Origin: Diadema setosum
Taxonomy: Eukaryota; Echinodermata; Echinoidea; Diadematoida; Diadematidae
Direction: 5' to 3'
DNA length: 64,000 bases
Assembly (NCBI RefSeq): GCF_964275005.1
Contig: NC_092706.1
Span: 11,699,846 to 11,763,845, forward strand
Part shown: one piece after another, positions 1-13,480 of the stretch
Layout: each line of letters opens with the position of its first letter
Numbering within the stretch: position 1 is the stretch's first letter
Notes under the pieces: generated by a model
Database searches by the model: none
Told to the model about the DNA's origin: nothing
What the model saw: the letters and a program-made list of their open reading frames with translations, nothing else
Program-made: the position numbers and the translations under genes

Positions 1-3000
1 TCCTTTTTGTTTCTTCTCCTTCTCTTTCCTTTTTTCCGCCTTTGTTTGTCTGTCTCTCCTGTATTTTCATTACTCTTTTTCTCTACAGAAACACAAGCGA
101 GCATGCACCAACCTTCTTTTTTCTTGCCTTTATCATACAATCTTGCGAATCTCGGTTGTTGTTATTGTTGTCTGCCAAAATATGTTTCGTCCATCGCTCC
201 TCCGCTGACCCATCCCGCGCGTTGCCCCGAATGATGATGCAAGATAAAATGGGGAAAAAAATGTCCAGCTTTTTTTCCCGCGGTGCCTCTGCTTACAGTT
301 TTACCATTAAATGGATCCAACGCAGGTGGCCGTGGAATCCGAGAGCGATTTACGCCAGAGCAAAGGAGTAAATTGAACAGAAAGGGGAAATGGTCCTGGG
401 AGCATAACGATTTTGGGCGCCAAAATACGCAGGGTGGGATTTTCTGATGAAGAAATCAGACGCTTTTTTCCCCGACAGGGGGCGATTAGAAATCTTCCAT
501 CTAAAGCGGGGAAGGGGAGAAAATGTGAGCAGCCACGTCTTCATGCCAGAGTAGTATCTCTTTTTTAGGATGAATCCAAAAGTAATGCCGGTGTCAGAAG
601 TCAAAATCTCCGCGATGAATTTTAGCAGGACTGCGAGCAGACGATGCCACCGTTGCTCCGGAGATTGCCGAATCCGGGCAATTCATCGAAGGGGATTAGG
701 GAAGTGGCGTTTATTTCGCAAGATGCTACAATAGTCGGAGAAAAATTAATCTGTTTTCGACACCGTTTGTTAAAGAAGGATCACCCTGTATGGAGCGCCC
801 CGGGACAATTCTTCATACTTCTCACCTGTTCGGATCAAGCAAAGTGTTCATCAAATATTGCTTCTTGATTCACACACCGCTGCCGTGTTTAAGTCGTTTG
901 TATTTCGCCTCTTTCTCATTATATCATCGCGAGATAAAACGGAGAAAACGGCGAATAATGTAAGAAAATATGATAACATAAAAAGGGGTTTCAGCGGAAG
1001 TACCAGTTGTGGGTACTTCGCCTTTCTTCCTTGAACGTTAGTGGTTCTCCAATATTATTGATTGTACAACTTTTCATCTTATAATCTATAGAGAACATTA
1101 ATCTACAGGCAATAAATTAGTGGACATGATTGATGTACATTGGATATATATATATATATATACAATGTTGTATGTAAAATAATAAAACTCTCGTCTTAGA
1201 CAGCAGTGTTAAAAATCAACCATTTTGGAAACACCAGGTGTGATTGATTTTTTGAAAATCTTTTAAAGCTATATCTTTTTTAAGACGATACAATTTAAAA
1301 GTTCAAATCAATCAAATCAATCAATCAATCAAATCAGTTATACTTTTCAATGAGGAAAGCTCGACATTGTTTTTTCATCTTTACTTTTACACTTATTATT
1401 CTCTTTTACAACGCAATATATGACTTTCAAGTAATTACTAGTTTAGATGATTATTAGCTAATGAGGAGGAGCACTATGCACTAATATCAATTTCTATATC
1501 GTGACGTAAATATCCAATAACATAATCATACATATTTTGATTGTTACGTTGACACAAACAAGCATAGTTATGTGTCTACAAGAATACACTCGTACGATCA
1601 CTGCATGAACGTACACTTTCAAATTACCTGCAGCGAGGATAGTCACACGCAAGCAGAAGGAAAAGGACGAGTATTTGTGGATTAATATTTTCTTTTGAAG
1701 AATTATATCTCCTGATACAGTCTTGCAAATCAATGATGATTTCTGCTTCTGATTATTTTTTTTTTCAGATTTTTTTTTTCTGGTAGCTGTGTACTTTCCT
1801 TCTATTATTAACCCTGAATTGCACACATTATCATATCAATATTTTAATACGAGCAATGTTTCTTTTCTTTCATCCTGTTATATTTTAGTGTTACAGTGAA
1901 TGTAATGATACAAAATAATGATAAAAATGACAATACTTTCTTGATAACATTATCTATGTTATTTCCATCACGCATTACGGACTTTCTTTTTTTTACTTTG
2001 AAATTACTTTATCATTTTCTGCACTTACTGAAGTGCAGAGGTAACGTAAGATGAAATGAAATCAAAACTAATCTAATCAAATCAAATTAAGTCAGAACTT
2101 GCCAACTGAGTTACTATGATGAGAGGTCAGTGCAGCTTTCTTAATCTCACGTTGATCTCAAAAAGTTTAGTCGTCGAGTGGAACCATCATGAAACGGAAT
2201 GTATATTTTGATGCAAGTGACTTAAATTTCATTAAACATAAATTACAACAATTAAACACTGTCGAATTATGCTGAATCCAGATAAATTCAAATCCAGTGT
2301 TAGAATCTGACGACATGTCTCTATTTAGAGCAATGTAAACCCCTGGAGGCTGTAGTGGTGAGAGAATTTCCACGATTCTGTAGTAGAATTGTCCTTCAGA
2401 AAAAAGGGGCTAAATAGGTCACCATTGGCTATTTTCACCCTCACACAGACACGCATTATCAACACTTCTATGTTTGTCGACGCCATATACGACGTTTCAT
2501 TTTTTTTCCTTTTCTGCGCGTATATTTTGCTTTCTCAATTCTGTCCAAACTTGACCGATGGTCAGCATCTATCTGCTACAGCCATCAGTAAATGAGGCCA
2601 GCTAGGGCTTTTTTTTTCTTCTTCTTTTTTCTTCCTCAGATCAGATTAACCGCTGCTGACCAATTGAGTTGGGCGGGGGAGACTGATTCTCGAGACGGCC
2701 CTGATAAACGGTCAGTCCAATCGCCAATTATGCCCCAGCCGACTCATTGCCTAGACCGCTTGTTTTCATATCAATGTTTACGCCTGGACATACGTTTAAG
2801 GCGGTTTTCTTTCTCCAACAAGCAAGGTGCAGGAGAATGTCTCGAGAAAGCAAAAAACATGTGTGTCTGCAATTTCCAAATTGATCTCATTACTTGAGAA
2901 CGGCGGGAAAATTGAAGACGGGGAAAAATAATTTCGCGATATTTGTTGTTGTTGTTGTTGTTGTCTGTGTGTATCAAACGTTGAATGTCACTGAGAAATA

Positions 3001-4266
3001 CTGCACCACAGAAGAATAACGGGGAAAAATAAGGCTTTTTGTCTTCAGATTGAAATGTTGAACCTCAGTTTTTCTTTCTTTGAGTTTTTCCCGCACTTCT
3101 GAATAAAAACGCTCAATCTTATGCATTCTCATAAAAGCTAAAACCTTTCATATTTAAGATGAAAGTACTAAACAACAAAAGTGGAACACAGGCAAGTGGA
3201 AAATCTCTCTCTCTCTCTCTCTCTATTTTGTTTTTGTTTTTGTTTTGTTTTCTTTTGTTTTGCTGTGCGCTCTCACACCGTCTACCCCCCTCCCTCTTTG
3301 TCAATTTCTCAAGAAGAGAAAGACGGACTTTCAAATTACCCGAAACCAGAACATAGCACCTGAGATATAAGACAAAGATAATTAACTAACGGATGAGAGC
3401 GCCCTCATGCGTGACATATAATCAAACACGAAAGCTAAAGCGCTATATACTTATCTTGGACAATAATGCTTGATGACGATATACGAGTCTTTAGAGTGTA
3501 GACCTTGAAAGTCAGGAGTTTGTGATGTTTGACCAATTTTTCACGAAGAAACTTTGACCTCCAGGGCGGAAAAGTTATTTATTAATGATCTATATTTCTT
3601 GATCGTGCAAGGCAAATCTGTGTTTCACATCATGTCCTAACCAGTGTCAAGGTTGCTGCTCTATTGCTATTTCGATTAATATGTAATTATGATTTGGACT
3701 CGTGCTAAGGCTGTATGGGTAGGCCCTATCCTGCACCATTCTGTCAGAAACGTGTATGGCGGAAGCTGTTCGATATACCTGGTAAGTTCATTCGCATCGC
3801 TTCGACCTACTTCTTTCTGGTTGATCTACATATTTATTTTCCAACAGTCAGCGAGCCTTAAGCTATATGGCTTTTCACTGTTGAAACATCTGACATTTTC
3901 ATCATCTCTCAAATTCCTTTAGGCCTAAAAAAACACAATGTATGCAATATTTCAACAACGTTTTGGGTAAACAAATCATTTATTTCCAAATGAAATACAC
4001 AGAACCGTTAATTCAAAGAAGTTGATTTTGTTCAAAGTTATACTCTCAAGAAGAAGAGGTCTTTAACAGTCTCTCTCGTGACCATGTTACACAAAAATCA
4101 TGACCACAAAAAGAGATATATGATTTCAGTTGAATTCACACCCGAAATTAAGAACCAACGGCCGAGTGGTATCAGAAAGCAAAAGTGGGCAAGGGTGCGG
4201 ATAAACTTACTTTTTTTCTGTCTATCAATGGCTCAATCAATGCTATAAAGGAAAAAGTGTGAGTAA

Positions 4267-4298
<32 letters not shown>

Positions 4299-7200
4299 AT
4301 TATGGCTCCCAGAATTGTTTAATTTTCGCCGTCATTAACAAATTAGATTTAAACCAATGCTATTTTTCAGAAAACGTAAGCTAATTCGCTTAAAAACAAC
4401 GTATCATTTCAGTTTATCGCTGTCTCGCAGTGTGGAATATTGGAGCATAAAGCCGTTAAAATAAATAATTACAAACAAGATTACCATGATTATGAATGTT
4501 TAATAATTATGAACAGGACCTAGGGTTGTTTTTTTTTTAAATGTTCCTAAAATGTTCATCATTTGTCTCCAAATTTATCAGCGGAATCAACTGAACAAAA
4601 AGGCATAGAACAAATCGATGTTCAATAGTTAATAGGATTAAGCATTGGTTCTTTTTTGTCTACAACATGCATGTTGAGCAAAAATTTTACACCTCCTTCT
4701 GTCATCATTCCCTTCAAAAAGAATCCTTCTGCTGAGATGTTAAATTCAGACTGATTTAAAGTGTTCATGACTCCGGCAATGTTGAATTACATCAGTGAAA
4801 TTGGAGAGTAAAACAACGATGGTCTGTAAACGAAACTAGACTCATAAGTGTAGTGTAAATCACGTGAAGTCAATGTCAGCTTAAATAACATCTTTCGTTT
4901 GAAAAAACAGCAAACAAAATCCTAATGGCCATATAACTGTGGCGTCACTATCAACATGATATATATCCCTCGCATGTCATTGCATATCATTTCCTCGATT
5001 TTCTCGATTTCTTGATGTTCTAACACATATATATTTCTGTGATATTTTGGTTAAAACTCCGAGATTCTTTCCTAAATCCAGCGAGGAGATTTATTCATGT
5101 TCCTTTTTATCATCAAATGTAGCTGTCAAAACATTTTTACTAATTTTAGGGGAAATCATGCTTTGATTTTTTTTTGTGCATCAACAAAAGAGTGCAGATC
5201 AAGAGTTGTAATAATGCTGTGAAAGGTGTAAAAGTAGTTCTTTCTTTACGTCTGTAAGACTGTTTGTCAGGTGATTTATCAATCTAAAACTTTCTAGCTT
5301 CCTTGGATTTATATGAGCTTGCTCAGATTCCATATCTAAACTCTCACACTTTGAATATATGTTGAAGAAAATGTTATTGCGTTTTTTCTATCACAGTCTT
5401 CTATTTCTTTTTTGTTTCGAGGCGAAATCATGCCGCCATGGTGTTATGATGAGCGATGCGAATAGGTTAGCAATTGCTTTCGAAATTTGCGTCACTCTTT
5501 TCGTGAGTGTAGAGTTCAGAAGAGAACGAGACTGAGAACAAAAGCTGAAATGGCACTTTTACAAAGGTCAAAATAAAGATATCATCCATAAAGACATTGG
5601 GTGCTTTGCTATTAATGTTTGAAGGCAGTAATGTCTCGTGAAGTTATGGCATGCCGTAGGTGGAAAAAAAAGGAAGAAAAAGAAGATAAGAGGAGTATAT
5701 GACCTTCCCTTTACCTTCGAACACCCGCCTGGCAAAACGATCACTTTTTCATTTTCCATCGAGCTAATTCTTATGCCCTAATGATGATTGGTGATTTGTA
5801 CGTGCGCTCCCATCTTCAGAATGCGTTAAGTGCTTATTATTTCAGACGGCGGCGGTGAGGTCATCCCGTTGCTAAGAGTCGATCGGTTTGTTTGTCGATC
5901 TTGAGATGTACTTTTCCTCCCTTTTTTTGTTCGACTCTTTTGCCTTCTTCTTCGGAGACAAAGAGGATGGCGAGGAGAGAAGAAGTAGGTGGAAAGATTT
6001 CTCCTAATTTCTTGTAATCTTTCGCAATTTGTGTCTGCAGATTGGGCGCAAAACAACAACCAGCGAGGGAGCAGAGCTTTTTACTGTAAGTGTGCCCCGG
6101 AAGGGGGGGGGGGGGGGTAGCTTGAGGTGTGAAATGGATTGAAGAAGTTTCACCGCGAGAATACCAAGATAATTTAGAGCAATAATTCGCAATACTTGGC
6201 TCATCACTGTGGGAAAAATCGAATCTTCTACCGGTGCTTCATTAGATCCAAGGGTGGAAATTAATGCTATGGAATATTTCTTGTTTCCAGTGTGCCTTTT
6301 TCCTCCTTAGGATATGATTCAGGTGTCAAACTTTGTGTAGGTGGCTTTTAATCTCTGCCGCTAAGCATTCCACCAGCCGTCTCCTTTTCAACCCTTGCCT
6401 ATCTAGTGTCTGCTAGATATTCTTTGTTTTCCATATGTGTGAACTCATTTTAATTTTCAGGACTTTCATGCCCACTCGACCTAAACTCACGAATCACGAC
6501 TGCAACTGATGTGAAATTCTATATCAGATTTTTACCCAAGTTCGAAGATTTGCAAGTTTTAGTTCAAACTCGTGTAAACAAGAGGTCGGATTAATCATTT
6601 TTGTCTTGTTTTGAGATCGAATGCCCTATAAATCATCATCAAAGTTTTAAATAAGAAAATTGAAGAACAAATATATAAAGGGTTTTTTTTTTTTTCCACT
6701 GGGTGATAGTTTTTTTTTTCTCCCGTTGTACCAATTTTGAGCTCTACGCAACAATTAGCAAATTGTTTTGCACTGTTCTCAAGGGCGTCACGCTGTTCAT
6801 ATCAGTGCATTATGTTTATAATCATACTTCTGAGGAAAAATGCTTTTGTCATTTTTTTTAAGAAAAAGAACAGAGTGAAAAAATATCTAAATATTGGAGG
6901 ACATTGCAGTACAGCCTAGTAGCAGTTCTATTCAAGTGTCATTACTTTAAAGAGAGGAAATACATATCTACAGTTAAACAGCGTCATTATACGATCAAAA
7001 GAGATGAACAGCTAGCATTATTGTTAGCATGTTATCATTCATTCATTCATTCATTCATTCATTCATTCATTCATTCATTCATTCATTCATTCATTCATGT
7101 TTTATTTTTATTTCCAAACGATATACATGGGTAATGCAAACGTCAAAATGACAGTATATTCTTGTAACTTATGATGTCACATGGTCAGTAGAAATAGATC

Positions 7201-7394
7201 TTGTTTTATTAAGGACTCGATCGAAATGAAAATTGCGAAAAGTTTCATTACATTAAAGAGAGGAAAGACATGGAAAATAATATTGACGAAGTAATTTTTA
7301 GGAGCAGGAGACGATTTTGGCACCGTAAGGAGTGGGAGAGACACGAAATTAACATGATTGCGTAATATTACGAACATATCAATGTCTTTCAAAA
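1..7394. other. Gene-free AT-rich stretch
   Basis: I see no exon with convincing coding character here. The first 230 bases are pyrimidine-rich. Bases 230-860 are somewhat GC-richer and repeat-poor and might be regulatory. Simple repeats present are (TA)n at 1144-1162, (TTG)n at 2943-2963, (CT)n at 3204-3224, (GT)n at 4272-4298 and (ATTC)n at 7037-7098. AATC-rich runs at 1303-1336 and 2050-2096 resemble the short tandem tails left by non-LTR retrotransposons. A poly-G run lies at about 6102-6118. The open frames are short and of low complexity. Confidence 0.6.
7037..7098. repeat. (ATTC)n microsatellite
   Basis: About 15 near-perfect tandem copies of the tetranucleotide ATTC. The repeating Ser-Phe-Ile-His frame through it is an artefact of the repeat. 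Confidence 0.95.
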
Positions 7395-7833
7395 GCTTTA
7401 AAGGTACTGTTTACCATTGGAGTAGTAATTAAAAAAAATATTCGAGTTATCACATTTGATGCATATGTGTAGACCAGTTGTATCACAAAACACCCTACCA
7501 TATGAAAATTTCGCAATAAGGAGATATAACTGTTTTTTTTTCTAAATAAACCTTAACTGTAGACGGTTTATTCTCGGAACAATATCACAAATAGTGTTCA
7601 CATTTTGTACATTTAACAATACTTAACATTGATTATACCGATTAACCTTTTTTTTACATTGGTCGTTCCTATCCCTAACTAACGTTTAAGAACTATTTTG
7701 AAGCACTAATCCTGGGTTTTTGTTTCATCTTTTTGGTAAATGTTTTGAAATGGAAATAAAATGAATGAATATATCTTATTCCACGAATTTGTCAATTTGT
7801 CATCTACAAATGGTAAATAATGCCTTTAAGTCG
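7395..7833. mobile_element. Possible MITE-like element with imperfect inverted ends
   Basis: The left end (from 7395) reads CTTTAAAGGTACTGTTTACC. The right end, read on the minus strand from 7833, begins CTTAAAGGCATTATTTACC. The two are clearly similar inverted repeats about 440 bases apart. No long ORF lies between them. A stretch near 7740-7770 (GGAAATAAAATGAATGAAT) looks like a LINE 3' tail, so the interior may be composite. No target duplication was identified. Confidence 0.4.
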
Positions 7834-7992
7834 CCAATTGTCACTTAAGTTTAGGCAATAGTCATACATAGATTTGTCTTCAACAAGAGATTAAGGATTA
7901 ATTTTCTGGTTTCAATGATGCAAATAAGGGAAATGTAGCGACATACGGAGACAGAGAAAAAGTGTATTAGAGGAAAGCCAATATCAGTATGA

Positions 7993-8254
7993 AGATATGA
8001 AGAGTTTGTTCGCAAAAACCGATAAGTCCATTTTTGAAGATTATGAAGTACGGTCTCTGTCATAAAGTACAAAATAATATCTCTTAAATGATTATATTGG
8101 TAACTACATAAAGGTACATTTTTGAAGTTATGGTCAAAAGAAGCAAACATTTTCTTATTATTCTCTTCATTTTTCTTGACCTTTAATCGCAAATATCTCC
8201 ATTTGGCAAATATAGACTTATCGGTTTTTTCGAACAAACTCTTCATATGTATTA
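7993..8254. mobile_element. Fold-back MITE-like element, family A copy 1
   Basis: Arms at about 7993-8030 and 8213-8254 are inverted repeats sharing ATATGAAGAGTTTGTTCG followed by an A-rich run and CCGATAAGTC. They are separated by about 180 bases. Open frames crossing the element on both strands are by-products of the symmetry. A second, more diverged copy with the same arm core lies at 17810-18079, and the inner arm sequence (GAGATATT..G...TTAAA) is shared as well, so this is a repeat family and not a chance hairpin. Confidence 0.65.
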
Positions 8255-9465
8255 TTTTGTCATCATACATGTTTCTCGACATATTCTGTTTGAAATCATA
8301 CACAGTGCGTGGCACAGGCATACGATTATTTCTCTGCTGGCAATGCACACACCAGAAAATGTTGATTACCCATTTGTTGAAATCAGGGGGCTTTGTCCTT
8401 GAAAAGGGCGAGTCCGACCGTTACGGCAGAAAATAGCGTGCGAGGTGTTTCGGGGGTAGAGGCGGGCAGTGCCCGTTGCTGAGCGACTACACCGAGTACT
8501 ATACAGACAACACGATAATTGACAGAACAAGTCCCCAGAACCCAGTCATTAACGCGCACTCTGGTTCCCCTTTTAATGATAATTCTTTATGGAATCCCCC
8601 CTTACTCTTTGATCTACCTCTGTCTAATTGTCGTTTGGTATTTTGCTTGCCTCCCCATCCACAAAAGCGAGTTGAAATGATCTCGATGATCAGTACCGGT
8701 CTCTCATTATCGGATGATGAACTTTCCACAGAGCTGTGGGGATAGGGGGGGGGGGGTATAACATTCGGAACAGAATCACATGGTATAAGGCGCGTATTTC
8801 ATTCTCATTTCAAAATCCATGTTTGGGAAAATGTACATATTCAAATTGATGACATTCTTCCGTCGAGTTGTTTTATTGCAAGTTATTTTTTTTTTTATTT
8901 ACGTCAATGTAGGGAATGTAGGCTGTACTCCATATTATTTGAGAGATCATCAAGAGTAAAAGATCTATCAGGATATGTAATTGAGATCATAGAAAAAATA
9001 AGTGTTCTTGTTTAATTTTTGGACGTGATTCACGCGACGTATTGTTTCATTGAATAAGGAACAAACTTTAAAAAGATGCCTTTCGTTGTTCAGGGTTTTC
9101 ATACAATGAGTTGCAGCATCAGACATACAAAGTTCACGCATTGGTATGGTACTAAAATATCATTCAGTGCATCCTACGATGTTCTTCTTGTCTTTGTGCT
9201 TTAAGTTTCCCCTTTATCCCCGTCAATTGCAGTTATCAAGTCATTATTGAAAGGAAAAGAAAGTTTATGTAACAGCACCGTGTTTAGCTTAACGTGTGGT
9301 TAAGTTCGCCAGTTTCGCCAGATTTTAAAGATTTTAAAAGGAAATGAACACGTACAGTACCACAAAGTAGGCCTACATAGTGAAGTGATACCACAAGAAT
9401 GTAAATAATTGTTCTTATTGTGACAAACCCGACTTTTATGTATCTCTTCCAACAAAAACTTAAAA

Positions 9466-9467
<2 letters not shown>
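8255..9467. other. Gene-free stretch
   Basis: No gene recognised. Bases 8400-8760 are GC-richer with no obvious repeat, ending in a run of G at about 8740-8757. The remainder is AT-rich single-copy-looking DNA. Confidence 0.5.
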
Positions 9468-9548
<81 letters not shown>

Positions 9549-9549
9549 T
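9468..9549. repeat. (TA)n microsatellite
   Basis: About 80 bases of TA dinucleotide with one G interruption, followed by a short poly-T. Tyr-Ile repeat frames on both strands are artefacts. Confidence 0.95.
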
Positions 9550-9574
9550 TTTTTTTTTTTTTCCTTCTGCTTGC

Positions 9575-10335
9575 GATTTCGTAATTCCGAAGGTGCATTA
9601 GCACTTACCTTCTTTTCATTGCCGGGATTAACGAACCTTACATCATCTTCGGTTAAACAAATCTTCGGAATAACGAACTTCATTTCATTTTCGGATTTAT
9701 GAACCTTCGGAATGACGAAGCTTATTTCGTTTTCGAAATTATGAACCTTCGGAACAACGCAACAATTGAACGAACTAACCATATTGCTAACGAACCCTTT
9801 CTCTAACGAAGGATGAAGGGTTCATGATTCGAAAAAGAAATTTCTAAGGTTTGTTGTTCCGAAGAATCATGAATCCGGAAATGAGAAAAGGGTTTGTAAT
9901 TCCGTAGGTTCATTAAACCGAAGACAATAAGGTTTTTAATTCGTTCGTTGGCACGCACCTTCTCTTCATTTTCGGGACAATTAACGAATCTTATTTCACT
10001 TTTGAACTAATGAACCTTCAGAATAACGATCCTATGATGTCATTTTCTGATAAACGAACCTTCAGAATAACGAATCTTCCCCCCCCCCCCATTTTCACGA
10101 TTAGCGAACCTTCGGAATAACGAAGCTTATTTCATTTTCGGATTAATGAACCTTCGGAACAACGCCACAATTGTTGAACGAGCTAACGAACCCTTTCTCA
10201 TTGTCGGATTAACGAACATCTAGGTATAGGGGATTTGGGTGTTTCGAAAATCCGGAATAACGAACCTTTAGAATATCGAACTTTATTTCACTTTCGAATT
10301 ATCGAACCTTCGGAATAACGAACATCATCCGCCAA
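9575..10335. repeat. Degenerate minisatellite of GAACCTTCGGAATAACGA units
   Basis: A degenerate unit built on GAACCTTCGGAATAACGA, alternating with ATTTCATTTTCGGATTAAT, recurs throughout. From 9575 to about 9795 it is read on the plus strand. From about 9800 to 9950 the motif appears mostly in reverse complement (TTGTTCCGAAG, GTAATTCCGTAGG). From about 9955 to 10335 it returns to the plus orientation. A longer block beginning GAAGCTTATTTC at 9717 recurs at 10122, a 405-base higher-order period. A poly-C run (about 10079-10090) interrupts one unit. No coding function is supported. Confidence 0.85.
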
Positions 10336-11322
10336 TTTCCCATGTAGTTGCCGGTTTGTGAAAACATATTGAAGTTTGACAAACTTATTGAAGTTTTTTT
10401 TTTTTTGGTTTTTTTTTTTTTAGGTTTGCCGAGTTTGATGAAATTCCTGCCATCCTGTTCGTCTGATGTTACTCTATTCATTGAAGCAAGTTTGAACACG
10501 GCGTTGAATTGCTTTGTAAAAGAACTCAAAGCGAAAATTGCTGATCCAGGCCACTTTGATCATGCACACACTTTATAGTAGAGGAAATAAACGCATGCAA
10601 GGTCTATAACCTCCCTGATACAATGCATCACACAAGCTATCGTTGTGATAGCTTATCATGTTGTCTACACCTGTCTACAACTTTTTTTTTCATCATAAAA
10701 CAAACAATAACAAATAGAATGTCTTGTTTGGTCAAAGAGACTTTTGGTTTGCGTCACAAACGGCGGAATTAGATTGCCTCATCGTAGACAAACCTGCGGC
10801 GATACTGGAAGGCGGTAACTCAACACGCGAGCCACATCAGTCGGCTGCTGCCGATTTTTTTTATTTTTTTTTATTTTTTTTTTTTTTTTACGAAGCAGAT
10901 CTTTTACCCCGGCCGGCCAAGCTAGGCGTTGGCGGTGGTGGTTTGGTTCTTGGAGGGACGTTTTCGATGGCGGAGGGGAGTAGAAAAACCGCGGACGCAC
11001 GCCAACTTTTCTCCTGCCGCCGCCACCAACGCCATCCACAGCTGGGACTTTCCCAAAGGGTTACTGCTCGCGAGGTCACTGGGGCGGGGTCACGCCAGTG
11101 GTCGCCGATTGAAAGGGTCACTTCCTGCCGCTGCCACAGTCTGACCGAGAGATCGAGTGGGACCAAAAATGGGAGAACCAGTAAAATACACATCCAGTGC
11201 AATATCAATATTGTAACCTGAACAAAGGGATTGACATTGTGAGTGAAAGAGAATGAATAAAAACATTATCTTTTCTTATTTGAACATATCTTACGAATAT
11301 TGAAATATCAAGTTTTCTTATG

Positions 11323-11388
<66 letters not shown>

Positions 11389-11904
11389 TTATTTATTTAT
11401 CAAGGTTATATGTGTATGTATACATTAATACATATTATATCCTCAACATACATATACATATAAAGCCATAGTCAGATTCAATATTTAGGACTATGCAATG
11501 AACATCTCCCGTGACAGCAACCAATATACGTGAACATCTCGATATCTCACAGAGTAGAGTTTAAAACTGGGACGATTAGGGAGGCTGTCAACGTGTTTTT
11601 TTTTTTGTTTTTTTTTCAGTTGGAAAGATATGTAATCCGTATTTTTTTTTTTTTTTTGGTTGCTTGATGGTTTTCGATATGGTTTAAAAAGAAAACCCAC
11701 TATCAGCCTCAGCGAGTCCTTAAGTCAGAAACAATCGTAACAAGTTATTTCCTTTCTGGTGAAATCGGATTGATGTGCATATAAGAGCTCCTACACCTGA
11801 CTGAAGCCAATATGCGTAGTTATGTCCTTTTGATCTTTGTGAAGATATTCTAGACTATCATCACGACATGGATCATTAATCATACTAGTCTCAAAGTATA
11901 TGAC
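10336..11904. other. Gene-free stretch with a GC-rich island
   Basis: No gene recognised. Bases 10760-11190 are GC- and CpG-rich against AT-rich flanks and have no repeat structure apart from a poly-T run near 10855-10888, so they could be a regulatory island. A (TA)n microsatellite runs about 11321-11385 and is followed by TTTA repeats. Two poly-T tracts lie near 11596 and 11641. The overlapping 60-165 codon frames on both strands look like chance in GC-rich DNA. Confidence 0.45.
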
Positions 11905-12125
11905 AGCACTGTGGTGTTGTGGGTAAGACTCTGGGTTGTAGAACAGAAGGACCCGGGTTCGAATCCAGCTCGGTACATGTAAGATGTATTGCCAAAAGTG
12001 CCCATCTTCCCCCAGGTGTATGAATAGATACTTGACAAACTGGTGCAGTGCTTACGGCAAGACTCTTCGCTGCAGCAAGGGAAACATTGTGGAGAGGTCA
12101 CTAGTACTCTACCTAAATGGACCAT
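11905..12125 (+). mobile_element. tRNA-derived SINE
   Basis: The head resembles a tRNA gene. An A-box-like stretch (TGGTGTTGTGGG, about 11912-11923) is followed 33 bases later by a perfect RNA polymerase III B box GGTTCGAATCC at 11956-11966. The sequence after it does not close a tRNA acceptor stem but runs into an unrelated body ending near 12125. That is the layout of a tRNA-derived SINE, not a tRNA gene. A related head fragment (GCACTGTGACATCGTGGTTA) occurs in intron 4 of the NmrA-like gene. Confidence 0.7.
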
Positions 12126-13361
12126 ATTAGGATTATCTATCTGTTTATCATATCATAGCATCAAACGCGTCTATCAAAGTGACGTCATTTTGAAATAGAA
12201 TGAGATCAAGTGTACAGTGGTTACTGTAATAAACTACTGTAACAAAGGACATTGGAAGCAATGAATTTACATGATACATGATACATTCAGGTGATAAGAA
12301 CAAGGCAACTGAACCGGCGGATGGTGCTAGAAGCACATGGGTCAAAGTGGCGCCAAATTGCTATCTTCTGAAGACAATCGATCGCCTTTTTTTTTTCAAC
12401 GTTCTGAAGGTTTCGAACTCCAACCCGCTCTCGATCTGGTGTGTTTGTGTTGGTCAAATACTTCCGGTCGTTGCACCGCCCTCTTAAGAAGTGTATCAGG
12501 GAGGGGCCGTACTGGTCAATGACGTCTTTAATACTTGCACGCAACAGGACTCATGTGTGAAAAACCCTCAGAAAGGTTTTCAGGTGGAAATCTTAAGGGG
12601 GAAGGGGGTGGGGAGGGGAGGCGTCGACAGCGAGCCGAGTGCTCGAAAGTGTGGTGTACGCTCGGTCATTGACTCCGCATGTCTCTCCCTCTCTTTTGTC
12701 GTTTCTTTTTTTCCTTTTAAGGTTTCATCCGTCTGGGACAGGCGTGACCCTAGGTGACCTCCATGCGAAATTCTTACAAAAGACTACCGTGCGTTTTGTC
12801 CATCCACTCCCACGAAAAAGACGAAACACAAAAAGTTGGAAACCCAGAACCAGTCGTGTTTTTATTACTTTTTTCTTTCTTCTTCAGAACGCATTTTTCT
12901 GGGCGAAGTCAGAAGAGCGATCAAAAGAATGGGAGGGCTCTTATGAGGGGTGAAAAGCTAAAACTCTAGCCCAAGGGAGTGAAGGGGGTGGTGAAAAAAA
13001 GTCCCTCTCTCGCTTCGAGTTTCATTTCTTTTTTCCCCGTCAATTTATCGCCTTGTTTTCTAGTTGTTGGGTTACTTGAATGGGCTGGGATATTTTATGA
13101 CCCATCTCACCAAGTCATAAAAAAGGGGGGACGTTGTTGGGTAACTGTGGCCCCAATCACTCACCCACCACAAGGACCAACCACGGTGTGAGTTTCTCCC
13201 AAACAATTTTGCTCGTTTCAACCTGCTCTACATCGCCGGGGAGATGCCGGTATCTTTGCAGACAACCGAATATCTCTTAATGGCAACGGATGATACTAGC
13301 TGCTCATAACATAGTCGTCTACATTATACCTCGGGGCGATTATGATGTCATCGTCTTCTTT
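12126..13361. other. Gene-free GC-moderate stretch
   Basis: No gene recognised. It is GC-richer than the surrounding DNA with several short overlapping frames on both strands, none with a recognisable domain or convincing splice sites. It could contain regulatory sequence. Confidence 0.4.
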
Positions 13362-13365
13362 TTCC

Positions 13366-13396
<31 letters not shown>

Positions 13397-13404
13397 CTTC
13401 TTCT

Positions 13405-13450
<46 letters not shown>

Positions 13451-13480
13451 TTTCTTCTCCTTCTTCTTCTTCATCCTAAT
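13362..13480. repeat. (TTC)n microsatellite
   Basis: A TTC/CTT trinucleotide run of more than 30 units, degenerating towards 13600. The poly-Phe (plus) and poly-Lys (minus) frames are artefacts. Such purine-pyrimidine tracts can adopt triplex DNA. Confidence 0.95.

Noticed and set aside
980..1030. Short hairpin (GCGGAAGTACC with GGGTACTTCGC) as a microRNA precursor
   Set aside because: The stem is only about 11 base pairs and does not extend, too short for a precursor.
7851..8348. 165-codon minus-strand frame overlapping a 104-codon plus-strand frame
   Set aside because: Both cross the fold-back element at 7993-8254. The symmetry of that repeat produces paired frames, and no domain or splice sites are evident.
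11905..11980. A functional tRNA gene
   Set aside because: The B box is perfect, but there is no matching acceptor stem and the sequence continues into a long non-tRNA body, so it is a SINE.
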